This document shows positions 1 through 11,587 of a DNA stretch of 64,000 nucleotides, piece after piece. The stretch's first letter is position 1, and the number at the start of each line of letters is the position of its first letter. The notes beneath the pieces were generated by a model, which ran no database searches, had not been told where the DNA came from, and saw only the letters and a program-made list of their open reading frames with translations. The stretch is from Isoetes taiwanensis (Eukaryota; Streptophyta; Lycopodiopsida; Isoetales; Isoetaceae), in assembly GCA_021234155.1 (NCBI GenBank), contig JAJEKV010000021.1:11717760-11781759 (forward strand). Direction: 5' to 3'. A program made the position numbers and the translations under genes.

Positions 1-1000
1 GAAGTTGTAGATAGCTACAAGTACCTTGGTGTAGAATCATGTAAGAACAAGCTTTGGGAACAATGTATTACCAAGCATGTGACTGCTAGTTGGAGAGCAC
101 TCTATGCAACGTGAAACAATTGTTTTCGTGCAGAGGTTTACAATTGTTCACAAAAATCCCGCTTGTTTTGGGCTTTGCTAGAGGCTGTTTTACTGTATGT
201 TTCTGAAGCATGGAGGCCTGCCATTAGTGCTAGTGCTTGGGAAAGCTTAGAATGGATGCAAAAGTCCCTTTTCACTTACAGCCTAGGTGTCAAAACTAAG
301 ATGCCCTATGCTATTCTTTTGCAAGAGACATGTTTTTGGCCTCTTCACCATTTTGCCATGAAGCGCCATCTCCACGATATCAGCAAGGCGCATCACATGG
401 ATGATGGTAGGTACCCTCTTCTCGTGCTTACTATGGTTGAATCTCCTCAGCGTTTGAAATGATGTTTTAAAGAGCATTGTAATGCATGGTTTGCCCATTG
501 GTCTATGCAACTGGAACACTGCATGTTGCTTGCTAATTTTGATCTCGGGCTTTTACAACAACATCTCGATGGTCGTTTTTCTCAAAAAATATAGAATGTA
601 GTTATCTTAGCCCAAGTTAAGACGTCATTATCATGCACATATAAATCCCACTTTGGCACCAGGACCACTAGCCTGTTTGCTTGCTTCTTTGTCCAGGAAA
701 AAGCTTGTAGCTATTGCATCAATTTACACAGGGTCCCACAAGCTACGAATTGAGACAGATGGATGGGAGCGACTGTAATTTCCACGCGAAGTAACATTAT
801 ATGTGTGTTGCCAATTACAGGTTATTGAGGATGAAACTCTTCTAAGATGCCATGCTTTTCATATGGTCAGAAATCCTCATTCGATGTTAGTATTCCGTTC
901 CATGCTCCCACAACTTCTCAAGCCCCATACATTGTATGGCGACGGTTATTATATATACTTGAGGTTCTAGATGAGCGTTTTCAATTACTGAGCCCTCAGT
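1..1000 (+). pseudogene. LINE (non-LTR retrotransposon), C-terminal end of the reverse-transcriptase ORF, degenerate
   Basis: Translation of the plus strand gives scattered pieces typical of the end of a plant LINE polyprotein: a YKYLG segment near the left edge, a block with SEAWRPAISASAWESLEWMQ around 205-265, then LLQETCFWPLHHFAMKRHLH around 315-375. Around 745-880 it gives LRIETDGW and later IEDETLLRCHAF, which resemble the C-terminal Cys/His region of this LINE group. The same LRIET and IEDE blocks appear in the same order in the larger LINE at 58.2-58.4 kb, so both belong to one family. Stops and frame changes are frequent, so it is a dead fragment. The element continues to the left of the window. 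The longest open stretch (163-462) is only part of it and is not a gene. Confidence 0.7.
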
Positions 1001-3590
1001 AGTCATCATGGTCTACTTACGTTTTTTCTAATTACTGCAAAGTTTTTTTTTTTTAATCTTAGTAGTAATGGTTGTACTAGCCCATTGTATGGATCCCATG
1101 GCGTCTTCGTGGACTTAAAAAAAATCATATCTATTCTTATTCTATTCCTTTGTTCTTTCCTCCACCATAAACTCTCAATGTCTATGAAGAAGCGGTGTTG
1201 CTTGATGTTCCTCCTTGTTGGTGGTGTACCTCCTCTCTTCTTTCTGCTATTGATCCTCCTGATCCCCATCCCTCTCTTCCTGGCCAACTTCTAGAAGTCG
1301 CATAATTAGTGCGGGATGATTACCTTTTGGGTTGCTCCAACATATCATTGGTCATGGTGGCCACCAACTCGTCTACGAGTGATGCAGCTTTGTGTTGTCT
1401 AGGATGAATGTCCCAATGTCTTGGCCATAGCAGTATGCTTGGAGATCATGGCGGTTCTTCTACCATTGACAAAAACCATCTCTCTACTAACAGTAATCAT
1501 CCCCCCTATAGATGATGATGCCCCTTTTTCGTTTTGCTCAATCCATCTAATTGAGGAGCTTGTAGATTCACATAAACTGCAAGTCCGATTTGCCATTTTT
1601 TCTTGTTAGGGGTTTAGGATGGGATAAACTTAATGAGAACTGGAATAGAATCCTCATTTTCTAGTCTCTGTCTGATCTCCTATAAGAAGTCGAAGATGGG
1701 CAAGAGGATAGTTGATCCCTTGATGAACTCTCCCACGAGGCAATTCAACTAACTTTCTAGGTGATGGCCCGTTGCACCATGGTTCTTGATATCTCAAGGT
1801 AAATGTCGATAAAGTCCAGATTCTTATGTCAATCAGCTTGGTTCGGGCCATGAAGAATGAACGAAGGTGATGTGCTAAGGAGTTGATCAAGAACGAAAAG
1901 AAAATGAGCAAAGGTAGCATAAAGAGAAAATGAGTGATGGAGAAATGATATGTTTAACTGAAAAAGAGTGGCAATGCCACCCTAAAATCTAATTTATGGC
2001 AAATCTCTTAGTAACGTGGTAAAGCAAAATACCTTTCCTACATGAGATCCATATGAGACGGAAATGGTTTTGACTCGAAGCTAATCATTACACCTGCCCT
2101 ATTATGCAAAAAGAGTATGCAAGTAAGCTTTAGGCCTTGAAAATTACAAAAAGGTTTTAGCAAACCACCTAAAATAACATAAAGTTACAATTTATTTCGT
2201 GAGTGGGCATTTTTTGTATTTTTAAGCCAAAAACTCATATCCGATATACAAGAAATGGTCTCTTTCCAAACTCTTGCTCACACTTGTCAATGACACTATG
2301 TAATTGCGAACTCAAAATCAAAAGATAGGATGAAATAACTAATTTCTAAAATTCAATTTTCAAATTACAATATGGTTAGTTGTCTGGTGAGGTAGTTTTT
2401 ACATTTTTGAGCCAAGAACTTGCAGACTATAAGCATACCCAAAAGATCTATCAGGTTTTTTATAACACTGAACCATATAAAATATCTTATTTGTACAATT
2501 ATGGTCTAGTAAAGGGTAATTTTGCCATAACTGTGTGATTACACATCCGCACAATGGCCGATTTTGTATGAAAGTTTAGATCTAGGACTATTCAAAAACA
2601 CAAGAATTATATCAAATGGACTTTTTTTTTTTTGGGGAGGGGGGAGGGGGGAGGAGGGCCGAGCCTTTAATTCAGAGAAAGTTGCAAAAAGGTAGAATAT
2701 GGACTCAAAACTTAGTGGAGAAAATGTCCACTAGAGCAAATCCACCGCATCCAAATGCAACATCTAAACAATGTGAAGAGGAAGCAAAAGTCCATAAGTG
2801 TGAATATGAAGGTAGTGCTCTCAAATATGGCTCTTTTACTTCAATAGCAATTGGAAAGCACTTGAATGCTTTGGCAATTCGTTGTTAAGAACATGTGCAT
2901 CAAAACAAACATGACCTCTAAATATGAGAAGATTCCTCCTCTTTTAAATGGACCAGATGATCCATGTAGAAGCAAATGGAAAGCCCTTTTTACCAAATTT
3001 TCCCAGACATTTGGATAGACCAGTAATAACACATGTTGGCTATTCAAACTGCAGTGAAAGAGGCCTTGAAGACACAATCAAGCATGTCTGACATGTTGAC
3101 ACAAGAAGAAGCAACGCTCAATTGTCTTCCCTCTCTGCATATAAAGGGACAAAGTGCAGACACATCTAGACGAAATTTGTACACTACGACATTAACATGC
3201 ACAACGATGAATGATTTGCCACTACAAAATAAATACTTTGGGATAAAACAATTTATCCCATGCCCATTTCCATAGTACTTTCGTTCCCTAGGGATGGCCA
3301 AAGGCCGCTTTGTCGAAGGAGACATGACTTCAAATGGACATTTTCTGGTTAAAGTTATGGCAATAATAGCTGACACTCGATCCCAGAAAACCTAAATTTT
3401 ATTTTATTTTTATTTCAAAGTTCTACTTTATTCAGTGATGTTTGCTAGAACCAAGTTTGCGCAATTTTAAATTGGGAAACAAATTGATCCTATTTGGGCG
3501 TTCTAAGGTCATCTTCAGCTTGAGTTTCCCTTCTTGGCAAAATTCAGTAACAAACTTGACACTTATCCAACAACTTTGGCACTTAATGCC
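1001..3590. other. Gene-free stretch, unassigned
   Basis: I see no recognisable protein, RNA or transposon domain here. Short open frames on both strands have no familiar motif and overlap each other. There is a poly-T/poly-G run near 2620-2655. The AT-rich composition fits decayed transposon or intergenic DNA. Confidence 0.5.
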
Positions 3591-3715
3591 CACCCCAGTG
3601 GTGGTAAGGCCTTTGATTGGGGTGATTCCCACCCGGGTTCAAAACCCACTGGCCACCATGGGGTGGGAGACGTGGGCGGGTGCAAGTCCCACTAACCATG
3701 CCTTCAAAAACAAAC
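3590..3715 (+). mobile_element. SINE-like, tRNA-derived repeat
   Basis: The segment contains a plausible RNA polymerase III A-box-like stretch (AGTGGTGGTAAGGCC, about 3597-3611) and about 30 bases later a B-box-like GGGTTCAAAACCC. This order and spacing is typical of tRNA-derived SINE heads in plants. It does not fold as a full tRNA cloverleaf, so it is called SINE-like rather than a tRNA gene. The tail and target-site duplications were not resolved. Confidence 0.45.
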
Positions 3716-3786
3716 CTTGACACTTAATTATATTAGGTTGAGCAACTCCTAAAGAGTTCCCACCACCATAATAGTTCATGATCCAA

Positions 3787-3968
3787 GATCTTATAACTTC
3801 GATACCTGTGATACATGCATAAACCCCTCCACATAGATAAATCCTAGAAATGGCATTTATCTAAGTGGAAAAGACTTGATCTTATAACTTCGATACCTGT
3901 GATACATGCATAAACCCCTCCACATAGATAAATCCTAGAAATGGCATTTATCTAAGTGGAAAAGACTT
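3787..3968. repeat. 91-bp tandem duplication
   Basis: A block beginning GATCTTATAACTTCGATACC at about 3787 is followed immediately by a nearly perfect second copy at about 3878. Each copy ends in AAGTGGAAAAGACTT. This is a recent local tandem duplication in non-coding DNA. Confidence 0.85.
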
Positions 3969-4754
3969 GGGTTGTGTCTGAACTCTGCAATAACCAACAT
4001 AAACATGTAAGCATAAACTCCTAGGGGATTCAATAAACGTGTAAGCATAAACTCATTAACTGAGGAATAGATCATCTTAAAAGAAGGGAGTTGGGTTGCT
4101 AAGGCTTAGAACCTTTCCTAAAACAAGAGTAAAGTTGGCAAATTAGATTGAATGGGCCACTTTGTCCACCCCCTTACCAAGTTCTTTGAAAATTGGGTTA
4201 AATATTCCACAATAGAGGTGTGATTATGGGCTTGAAGACAACATCACCGTAGCAGATCCCATAATAAAGTCCCATATTCCACGATTTACCACGACATCTC
4301 CTGGCCAACTGGAGTAGCCGGCACACTTCACATGCCCCTACAATTCCAAGTCGGAGTTAAGATCAATTAAAATAGTGATCAAGCTCATGTCTAACCCTCC
4401 ATAGGTGATATGAAGATCACGTGGTCTTGGCTTGAGAGCGGAAGAGGGAAAATCACACATGGGTTTGGCTTGAGAGTTGAATAGGGTTCAATAGGCCACT
4501 AGATTAGGAGCATACCACTAATGCATCAATATTCTCCTTTTTGCCAAGGCTTTAACTATCGTAGAGTTTATCTTTGCATGCATGCATGATGAACATCACA
4601 CGATATCTATTGTTCATCCAAGAGATGAAAAACTTAAGACCATAGAGACAAATCATCTTAGGTAGTGATTCCACCAACATTGATAAATGTTTTGATGGAA
4701 CATCCGATGGTTGCTTAATTTGACCTTGCACATAAATTCAGCTGCACAAATTTG
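3969..4754. other. Gene-free stretch, unassigned
   Basis: No coding or RNA feature can be supported. The sequence is AT-rich with no domain match visible to me. Confidence 0.5.
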
Positions 4755-5005
4755 TCATAGTCCTAAGCTTATATGGAGTGCTCTAAAGTAAAAAGTGGTG
4801 TCTGCACAAATTTGTCATAGTCCTAAGCTTATATATGGAGTGCTCTAAAGTAAAAAGTGGTGTTATTGTCATAGTCCTAAGCTTATGTGGAGTGCTCTAA
4901 AGTAAAAAGTGGTGTTATTGTCATAGTCCTAAGCTTAAAGTAAAAAGTGGTGTTAGTCATAGTCCTGAGCTTATATGGAGTGCTCTAAAGTTTGAAGTGG
5001 TGTTA
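4755..5005. repeat. Short tandem array, about 50-bp unit, five copies
   Basis: A unit containing GTCATAGTCCTAAGCTTATA, GGAGTGCTCTAAAG and a following AAAGTGGTGTT is repeated about five times, with small internal deletions (the fourth copy lacks the middle). Its varied copy lengths suggest slippage or unequal exchange. Confidence 0.85.
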
Positions 5006-5007
5006 AT

Positions 5008-5122
5008 AATAATCTATGATATAATCCATGAGAACAGAAATGAGGTTTGTGATTATCATTATCAATAAAAAAATCTATGATATAATCCATGAGAACAGAA
5101 ATGAGGTTTGTGATTATCAATA
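5008..5122. repeat. Tandem duplication of a 50-bp block
   Basis: AATCTATGATATAATCCATG followed by AGAACAGAAATGAGGTTTGT occurs at about 5011 and again at about 5072. It directly follows the five-copy array to its left, so this is a local hotspot of duplication. Confidence 0.8.
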
Positions 5123-5829
5123 AAAAATGGATTGGATGTGTTTAACGAGCTGGTAAATGCAAAGTAAATTAGAAGCATGAATTGTGGAATTACTAGTAGG
5201 ATTAATTAAATACAAGGAGAGAGCCACACATGGACCATGTTTTTTGTTATTCCCTTGAAAGTTGCAAATAGCTTACCACCAAGGAACCACCATCGCTGAA
5301 GTAAAACATCTTTGGAACAAATAAGTAATAGAACCTTTAAAGTGTAAGAAGCCCAAGACCAATATTTCCATGGGAATAATAACATTCTTAATAGTAGTTT
5401 ATACTATTAATGGTAGTTTAACACATATATATATACACCATACATACACTTCTCCACCATACATGTAGACACTACAATAAACAAAAATATACATCGAGAA
5501 CCCATCAAAATATCATATTTTTTACTCGGTAACAGCATTTACAAGAATAGCTATTCAAAATTGATCTCAGAATCCTGCATCCATCACTTAAGCTTGAGCA
5601 TCACTTCAAATTAACACTTATGAAGATCCATCACTTAAGCTTGGGCAAAGCTTATGAAGATCTTCATAAATAAATTAGAACTGAAGACTTTAAATCAATT
5701 ATATAAAAGCATTCTGGAAAACCACATCTTAACATCGTACAGAAACATGCAACAATTTCCTAGCAAAATCTGAGCAACATGATGCTGCAACTACATACCA
5801 GCCAATCTCCAAAAGATAAACCAAAAGCT
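5123..5829. other. Non-coding stretch including the likely 3' flank of the DUF538 gene
   Basis: No gene is supported. The right-hand part (about 5540-5829) probably holds the 3' untranslated region of the minus-strand DUF538 gene. A short TA-rich run lies at 5425-5440. Confidence 0.4.
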
Positions 5830-6588
5830 TCAAGAAATAGCCTGAGCAGAGCACTGAGGGGGTTCTTGGAAAGCCAAGACAGAGATTTTGGTGGAGAGGG
5901 GGCCAACTTCAAAGTAAACAAAACCAGAATCAGGATCATCCACATGGATGCCAGTAACAGGAAGCCACACAAACATCTGTTTAATTCTGATGCCAGAGAT
6001 GTCATCAATTCTGCTAGGCCCAATTTTGCCTCTCACAATCTTGTCATACCAGACCTCCCCTTCAAGTTTAGCATAGCAAGGCTCTTTTAGGGCTATTTCA
6101 AACATGCCACTTTCTTCTTCAGTTTTGTAGGCAGTGATGGTCTCTGGAAAGAGGCCCCTTGGGAGCCCATTCTGGTCCAGAAAGGAAGCAACCTTCTCTG
6201 CTGATCCTTTTGATTCTGATTCTGATTCTGATTCTTCAGATTCCCCTGTTTCAGATTCTTCAGATTTTCCCCTGCTTTCAGATTCTTCAGGCTTCCCTCT
6301 TTCAGATTCTTCAGATTCTCTTCTTTCAGACTCAGGTTCCCTTCTTTCAGACTCAGGTTCCCTTCTTCCAGATCCAGATTCAGATTCCTCCATGCCTTTC
6401 GATTCCTCTCTTCTTCCAGATCTCCTTCCAGATTCAGATTCAGATTCATATGCTAGTGGCCCTCTAAATTCTCTATCCCTTTCTTCCTTGTGCCTGAGCG
6501 CCCATTGATCTCTCCTTGCTTCGGCCGCATGCATCACTGCACAGAGCGCCATAACGGACAGCAGAATCCATAGCCCTGAGCTCGCCAT
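5830..6588 (-). CDS. Secreted DUF538-family protein with an acidic Ser/Glu/Arg repeat linker
   Basis: A single-exon frame of 252 residues. Residues 1-24 form a signal peptide (hydrophobic core WILLSVMALCAVMHA), so the product should enter the secretory pathway. Residues about 47-130 are a low-complexity linker of ESES, RREPESE and EESE repeats, encoded by a visible hexamer-type repeat. Residues about 132-245 match the plant DUF538 domain: FLDQNGLPRGLFPETITAY at its start, then GMFEIALKEPCYAKLEGEVWY, and the family ending QEPPQCS. The family is plant-specific, found in wall or apoplast and in trichome-related SVB-like proteins; biochemical function is poorly defined. The linker is not part of the usual domain, since most secreted members run directly from signal peptide to domain. 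The start was chosen because it opens the signal peptide. A TATA-like box lies about 105 bp upstream. It appears intact. Confidence 0.88.
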   Translation of the reverse strand: MASSGLWILLSVMALCAVMHAAEARRDQWALRHKEERDREFRGPLAYESESESGRRSGRREESKGMEESESGSGRREPESERREPESERRESEESERGKPEESESRGKSEESETGESEESESESESKGSAEKVASFLDQNGLPRGLFPETITAYKTEEESGMFEIALKEPCYAKLEGEVWYDKIVRGKIGPSRIDDISGIRIKQMFVWLPVTGIHVDDPDSGFVYFEVGPLSTKISVLAFQEPPQCSAQAIS

Positions 6589-6690
6589 AGCTTACCGGAA
6601 TTGGAGCGCATCATGGCCTTAAGTACGGCTGCATGCTTTGACACTTGGCTGCTTTCTTCTTTTTCTTGTAATTATAGATCGATAGATAGA

Positions 6691-6704
6691 TATATTTTTT
6701 TATA
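6691..6704 (-). promoter_or_regulatory. Probable TATA box of the DUF538 gene
   Basis: On the minus strand this reads TATAAAAAAATATA, about 105 bp before the start codon at 6588, a normal distance for a plant TATA box plus 5' leader. It is inferred from position and composition only. Confidence 0.45.
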
Positions 6705-6778
6705 ATGGGATGTTTTAAACTTTTAGGCTAAACCATCCATTTGGCAGCATCATTCCCAAACATATTTTGTTCTGGTTT

Positions 6779-7560
6779 AACGGTAGATCGTTGAAGGAGT
6801 AATTATCTGGTCCACAAGGATCAGGGGCACCGTTTTACAATGGTTGGAACCGTATATTATTTGAAATTGATAACTTCATGAATACAACAACAGAGTGGAA
6901 GGGCTTTTCTTTGCATCTTTTATTTTTGACGAGTGATCTCTGGAATATTCCTTGTTTTATGCCAGATCAAAGGCCATTAAATTTTTCATCAAGAATTCAC
7001 CTGCCACTTCCAATGGTCCAAACCGAACATATATGCAGACTACTTAAGCAAAAGGCGCAGCAAGAAGCCGCTCACCAGAACTCCTCGAATTTCAAGAAGT
7101 GAATGAGCTTCGGCCGAAACCCCTGCCTGGAAGACCCTTATCCTTCCATTCTGAAACCATGCATAGAGAGCACAAAATAAAACACATCCCAGAGCCGATT
7201 TTGGAATGCTACATTGACTGCCCAACAAGTAGCTCGAATCACTCAAAGAATACAGTTTGACTACGGCTTAGCATACAATACAAGGGCCAAATCTTGGCCT
7301 AACCATGCCTGAAATACCGCCCACAAATACCAAACGAAATAATTGGAAGCTTATGGATGGGGAACATATGTGTATCAAAGGGGTAGGGTTAGTATTTTTT
7401 TGTACTATTGGTATTTTGGCTAGAAGGCATCAAGATTTTTAGAAGTTCTATTTTGGTAAGCAGGGGCATGGATCGAAGGCGTTGTGGCGGGCAACGCTGG
7501 GTTACAAGAGTTTCTATTCTGGCATACCTTATCCTTTGTTGCAAAATCCAGGGCAGTGGC
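6779..7560 (+). repeat. Dispersed repeat, copy 1
   Basis: Two parts of this stretch recur at 12.14-12.45 kb. The first is around 6790-6870 (GAAGGAGTAATTATCTGGTC). The second is around 7345-7560 (AGAAGTTCTATTTTGGTAAG, then GCTGGGTTACAAGAGTTTCT). Between them this copy carries about 450 bp absent from the other copy. No protein domain is recognisable, so it is annotated as an unclassified dispersed repeat. Confidence 0.65.
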
Positions 7561-7585
7561 AGTGGCAGTGGCAGTGGCAGTGGCA
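7553..7585. repeat. GGCAGT microsatellite
   Basis: Five to six tandem copies of the hexamer GGCAGT end the dispersed repeat. The other copy of that repeat has a non-repetitive GGCAAGAACAGCGGCAGG at the same place. Confidence 0.85.
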
Positions 7586-8530
7586 AAGTGCCATTGAAAT
7601 GAACAAATGACATGCTAGCTATACTCGCCACCCAACCACAAGCTCAGCACAAATCTCGAATGCCCCTAGAGCTTTCCCCGAGCATCTTTATAACTAGCAA
7701 ACCCTAGCCCTAAAAGGGATGGGCAACCTTTGGCCATGCCTCCAAATACGGACGACCCCTTCTATGGAAGAGCTATAGTGGGCCACTGCCAAAAGGGCAG
7801 CCCCACGCCTTCTATGGATCGCCACGCCCTATGTATATTATATTTCCTCCCCCTTGACATTGCAGCAGTCCGCTGCTACAGGGGTATTAGTGCCCTTTTA
7901 ACATCTTAGCATAGTCCTTTCTTGGCCCTCTTTTAGGCCGGCTAGTAGAAGCCTCCTCAATGTCTTGTGCCTTCCAGTCTTTGTATTCCTGTAGAATATC
8001 GGAATAGGCCTCTAATAAATTGCCCTGTACAGCTTATGTGATCTGGCAAAATTGTTGCTATACATTCCCACATTGCTTTATCACAATGTTGCAGCCCAAA
8101 TTCATTTTTAAATTATGTCCATCTCCATAACTAGATGTTCTTGTAACGTGATGTACAATAATGTATGCCACAACTGATCCTTCTTAATTGCGAGCATCTG
8201 CTATTAATGCTAGAGGTCCATTCTTGTTATGAAAATTCACTGGGATCCACCACGGTGGGGTGGTAGCAGGATCTAGATCATTTATATTTAATGTGAACAA
8301 CTTTTTCACTATTTTTCATGCTGCAAATACCAAGGGGAAGCATCAAAACATCGTCTTAAACCATTGAAAGCGACCATGGAAATGAAACTTGTACTCCCAC
8401 CCATTGTGCAGAACACTTCTTCCAATTAATAAGGCATCTTGATGCTAAAGAGAAAGTGTCAATCAATTGACTTGTGCACATTAGGCTATCTTCCTCTGCT
8501 TATAAAAAGAGAACAAAGTCCTCTGGTTAT
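7586..8530. other. Probable downstream part of the minus-strand LINE, no domain resolved
   Basis: This lies where the C-terminal part and 3' UTR of the minus-strand LINE (RT at 8.5-9.2 kb) would be. I could not recognise conserved C-terminal blocks. Confidence 0.3.
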
Positions 8531-8533
8531 TGA

Positions 8534-10200
8534 TTGCATTTTTGTTGCGATCCATCTCACATTTGCAATCCTTGTAGTAGACCATCTTTTGAAGCTTGGA
8601 TAAGAAGAAGTGAAAATCCCTCTGCAGCTATATTAAACAAGAATGGTGCCAGTGGGTATCCTTGCCTGATGACCCTTTTGATCTCGAAAATAGAAGAGGA
8701 CTCACCATGGAGTAGGACTGATGCACTTGTAGAATATAGTAGCTTCTTAACGATATTGGTGAAGGATTCACCTCACCCCAATTTTACCATTATTTTGATG
8801 CTATCATAAAATCCAACTAAATATATGCCACCATTTGTTTTGTTTTTTCTTGCCCTGTATAAGCTTTCAAAGGCAGTTGTTACATTATTTAAGATGCTTC
8901 TACCAGCAAGAAATCTTGATTTTATACAAGAAATGTTCTCTGCCAAAATTGATCTTATTTTCTCCATGGTCTTCGCTATAATCTTATAGAATGCAGACAA
9001 AAGCGTGATGGGGCACCAATCATTGATGGTCAGCGGATCTTTACCCTTTGGTATTAAGGCAATGCAACCTGTATTTAATTTTGGATCCAAATTCACAGCT
9101 TGTGTGGTCTGAAAATATGTCTTCTTTTGTCCACTCTCAGTACTTTTGAAAAAACTCAATTGTTATTCCATCCATCCCAGGGCATTTACCTTTGTCTAGA
9201 CAAGAAACTGGTTGATGCAAATCTTCTAGTGACAGATGTTGATTTGAAACGTGTTCTTGTCCCTGTTTTATCACTTGCCACAACTATGAGATCATTAACT
9301 CTTCAAACACATCTTGGTAAGGCAATGTTTCTCTTCAAAGAATTGTTTATAGTGATCATGTAAAGAAAATTTCAAGTCATTTGAACTCTTTATGATCGAT
9401 CCGTCATCCAATGTGGTACTAAATAGAGCCTTTGACCATTATTTTTTGCTTTGCTGCCTTAAAGAAGAACCTTGAGCATTTGTCAACCAGCCTTATTTCT
9501 ATTCTCTGCATCTTTAACCTCCTCTCTATTTTTTATTTTACCAAGTAATTTTTTCTCTTCCATTCCATCATTTGGCCCCCTTAATCTCAACTATACGAGT
9601 TGTGCATAAAGTTTGTCCAACTCTGCTCTCTCCTCTTGTTTTTTTATTTACCCCACAATTTTGCAAAATTCTTGATGCTTGCTAATGCTTCAAAGCTCTC
9701 ATACGTGTGCTACGCATAAATGTAGTTCGCTCTGCATTTAGATTCAAATGTGGATTCCTTCAAATATCTAGTGTTCAACTTAAAGAATGTCTTGAAAGAT
9801 TTTTTTCTTGTTTCTTGGACTGATACCACCTGCGGGTTGTGGTCAAATATTGCATTTTTCATTCATGTTTGATCTATGGAAGTTAGAAGAAAAGACAAAA
9901 GCCATGTTGTCACATTGCACCTGTCATGCCTTGCATAGGCTCGACCTTGTCCTACCCATCCATTACACCATGTAAACCCCACATCCTCTTCTAACTCAAC
10001 AGCCCATATTCATCCAACTGTTTGTCGCATTCAACCTTCTCCAAACCACTCACAATTTCAGATGCTGTTCCTCGCCGATCCTCGGACGCCTCTACCATAT
10101 TAAAACCTCCAAGCATCAACCATGCTACATGATCCCTGAAACTTTTCACTTTGTGCCTAAGAGTTGCCCATAGTGTTGTTCTTTCCCTCATTTACACCTG
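8534..10200 (-). pseudogene. LINE retrotransposon, endonuclease and reverse transcriptase, broken
   Basis: Reading the minus strand from right to left gives the LINE order. About 10191-9991 encodes an apurinic-endonuclease segment with WLMLGGFNMVEASEDRRG; the usual GDFN has become GGFN. About 9600-9400 encodes the linker typical between endonuclease and RT (KCSRFFFKAAKQKIM). About 9085-8810 encodes RT palm blocks: LNTGCIALIPKGKD, then INDWCPITLLSAFYKIIAK, then SRFLAGRSILNN. About 8690-8560 encodes IRQGYPLAPFLFNIAAEGFS, RT block B. Intervening stops and frame changes show it is inactive. The family differs from the GC-rich LINE at 54-58 kb and looks closer to plant L1-type elements. The YADD block and C-terminus were not found. 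Confidence 0.82.
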
Positions 10201-10920
10201 TAGTCACCTCAGTTATATAAGCAGACAATATCGAGGTTGATAGAGGAGCACCCTCTGTATTTTCTAGTGCATGATTATTTGTAATGACTTTTTTCCTACA
10301 ATATTTCTGGACCTTGTTCTATATTTGGATGGCGCCATCTGCCAAAGAGCTTCTTGATTTCATGGGCCTTCAATAAGGGCTGCTCCTCCCTGTTGAGTTG
10401 TATATTGAAGCGATGTGAAAGGAGGGATAATGATAAAGAGGTCCCTCATTGGTAGAGGACTTTCTTGTGTACCCATGGTCTTTTCTCTATTGTTAGAGAC
10501 CTGTGTAGCTACTGCATTGCCCTTATCTGATAATGGAAATTTTCTTTGTATATTTCCTTCTATAAGGGAGAAATCCACTTTATCTTTGTGTATCCTTCTA
10601 ATCCGTCTATTTCCATGTTGGGAAACATCCTTTTAATCTTCTACCCATTATCAATTTCAGAGGAAATTTAAAGTAACAAGGTCCATTTTTTACTACTACT
10701 CTTTTGGTTATGCTTGCGCTAGCAGGAATAGCGACACAGATTCTAGCCCCTTTAGCTATTTACGTCAAAGCCCGAAGAGTTAGCGATGTTTTTTAAGAAC
10801 TCTGGTACTAGCAGATCTGGAGCTAGATGCTCATTCTCTAACTAGCATGGGTCTACTGCATGAGATACTAGCTTATCCACTGTTGCTTCATTGTGAAGCA
10901 TAATTAAGAAGAAATCGCAT
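10201..10920. other. Unassigned; possibly the 5' part of the minus-strand LINE
   Basis: No domain is recognisable. Its position upstream (on the minus strand) of the endonuclease block makes it a candidate for the LINE's ORF1 or 5' UTR, but nothing in the sequence confirms this. Confidence 0.3.
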
Positions 10921-10921
10921 C

Positions 10922-11587
10922 GATCCGAGACATCGGATCGCTATTCTAGAATGGGACGAGCATGCATGTCATGCATGCATGCGGGCGGCGCATGCCCGTT
11001 TTGGGTTGGGAGTTCGCTATTTCCGGCGTGTTTACGCATCCCGCGTCTCATCGGGCTTCCTCTTCTCTCGGCCATTACCTTATTCTCTTTGAACCCACCC
11101 CCCCCCCTTCTTTGTTTATTGTACAAGTTTTGTTTATCATGTTTTCCACCACCGGGTGATGCTTTTCTCCACCATTTGGGTGATGCTATTCTCGGTATGT
11201 TTCGTTTGTTGTGTTGGTGATGTGCAGTACGGGTTGGCGGCGGCATCCGTTTGACTTCTCCATGCGGGGTTTTGGGAGGCGATTCTATGCCTTACGTTTG
11301 TCTAAGCCCTTGCGAAGGCTTATCACTAGGGTTTTTCCTCGAAAACCCGAAAGGCCGGCTTTTAAATCCGGTGATAAGCTTTGGCGGTACATCGACCACT
11401 CATCTATTAGCATTGTATTTGTTTTGGGGTCCAAATGATATAATTGGATTTTCCCTTTATTTTTCGTGGGTAGTTCGCATGTGTGCGGCTACCCACTGTC
11501 CACCATTGTAGAAAATCTGCTGAGATGAATGAGAAGCCTATCTATCTCGGGCGCTTTGTTGGTTTCTTGCGAGTCCCATTCTAGAAT
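10922..11587 (-). mobile_element. Hairpin-rich element, copy E1 (about 0.67 kb)
   Basis: The ends are ATTCTAGAATGGGACGAG (10943) and its inverted partner at 11570-11587. Outside the left end sits GATCCGAGACATCGGATC, a near-palindrome that also follows one end of the copies at 43-52 kb. Inside, about 11140-11190, is TTTTCCACC with GGGTGATGC repeated, and at 11325-11350 TTTTTCCTCGAAAACCCGAA, all shared with those copies. This copy runs opposite to them. It carries no convincing protein. Confidence 0.7.

Noticed and set aside
6093-6508. Open frames of 102-124 residues on the other frames and strand of the DUF538 gene
   Set aside because: They exist only because the Ser/Glu repeat keeps all frames open; the real frame has the signal peptide and DUF538 domain.
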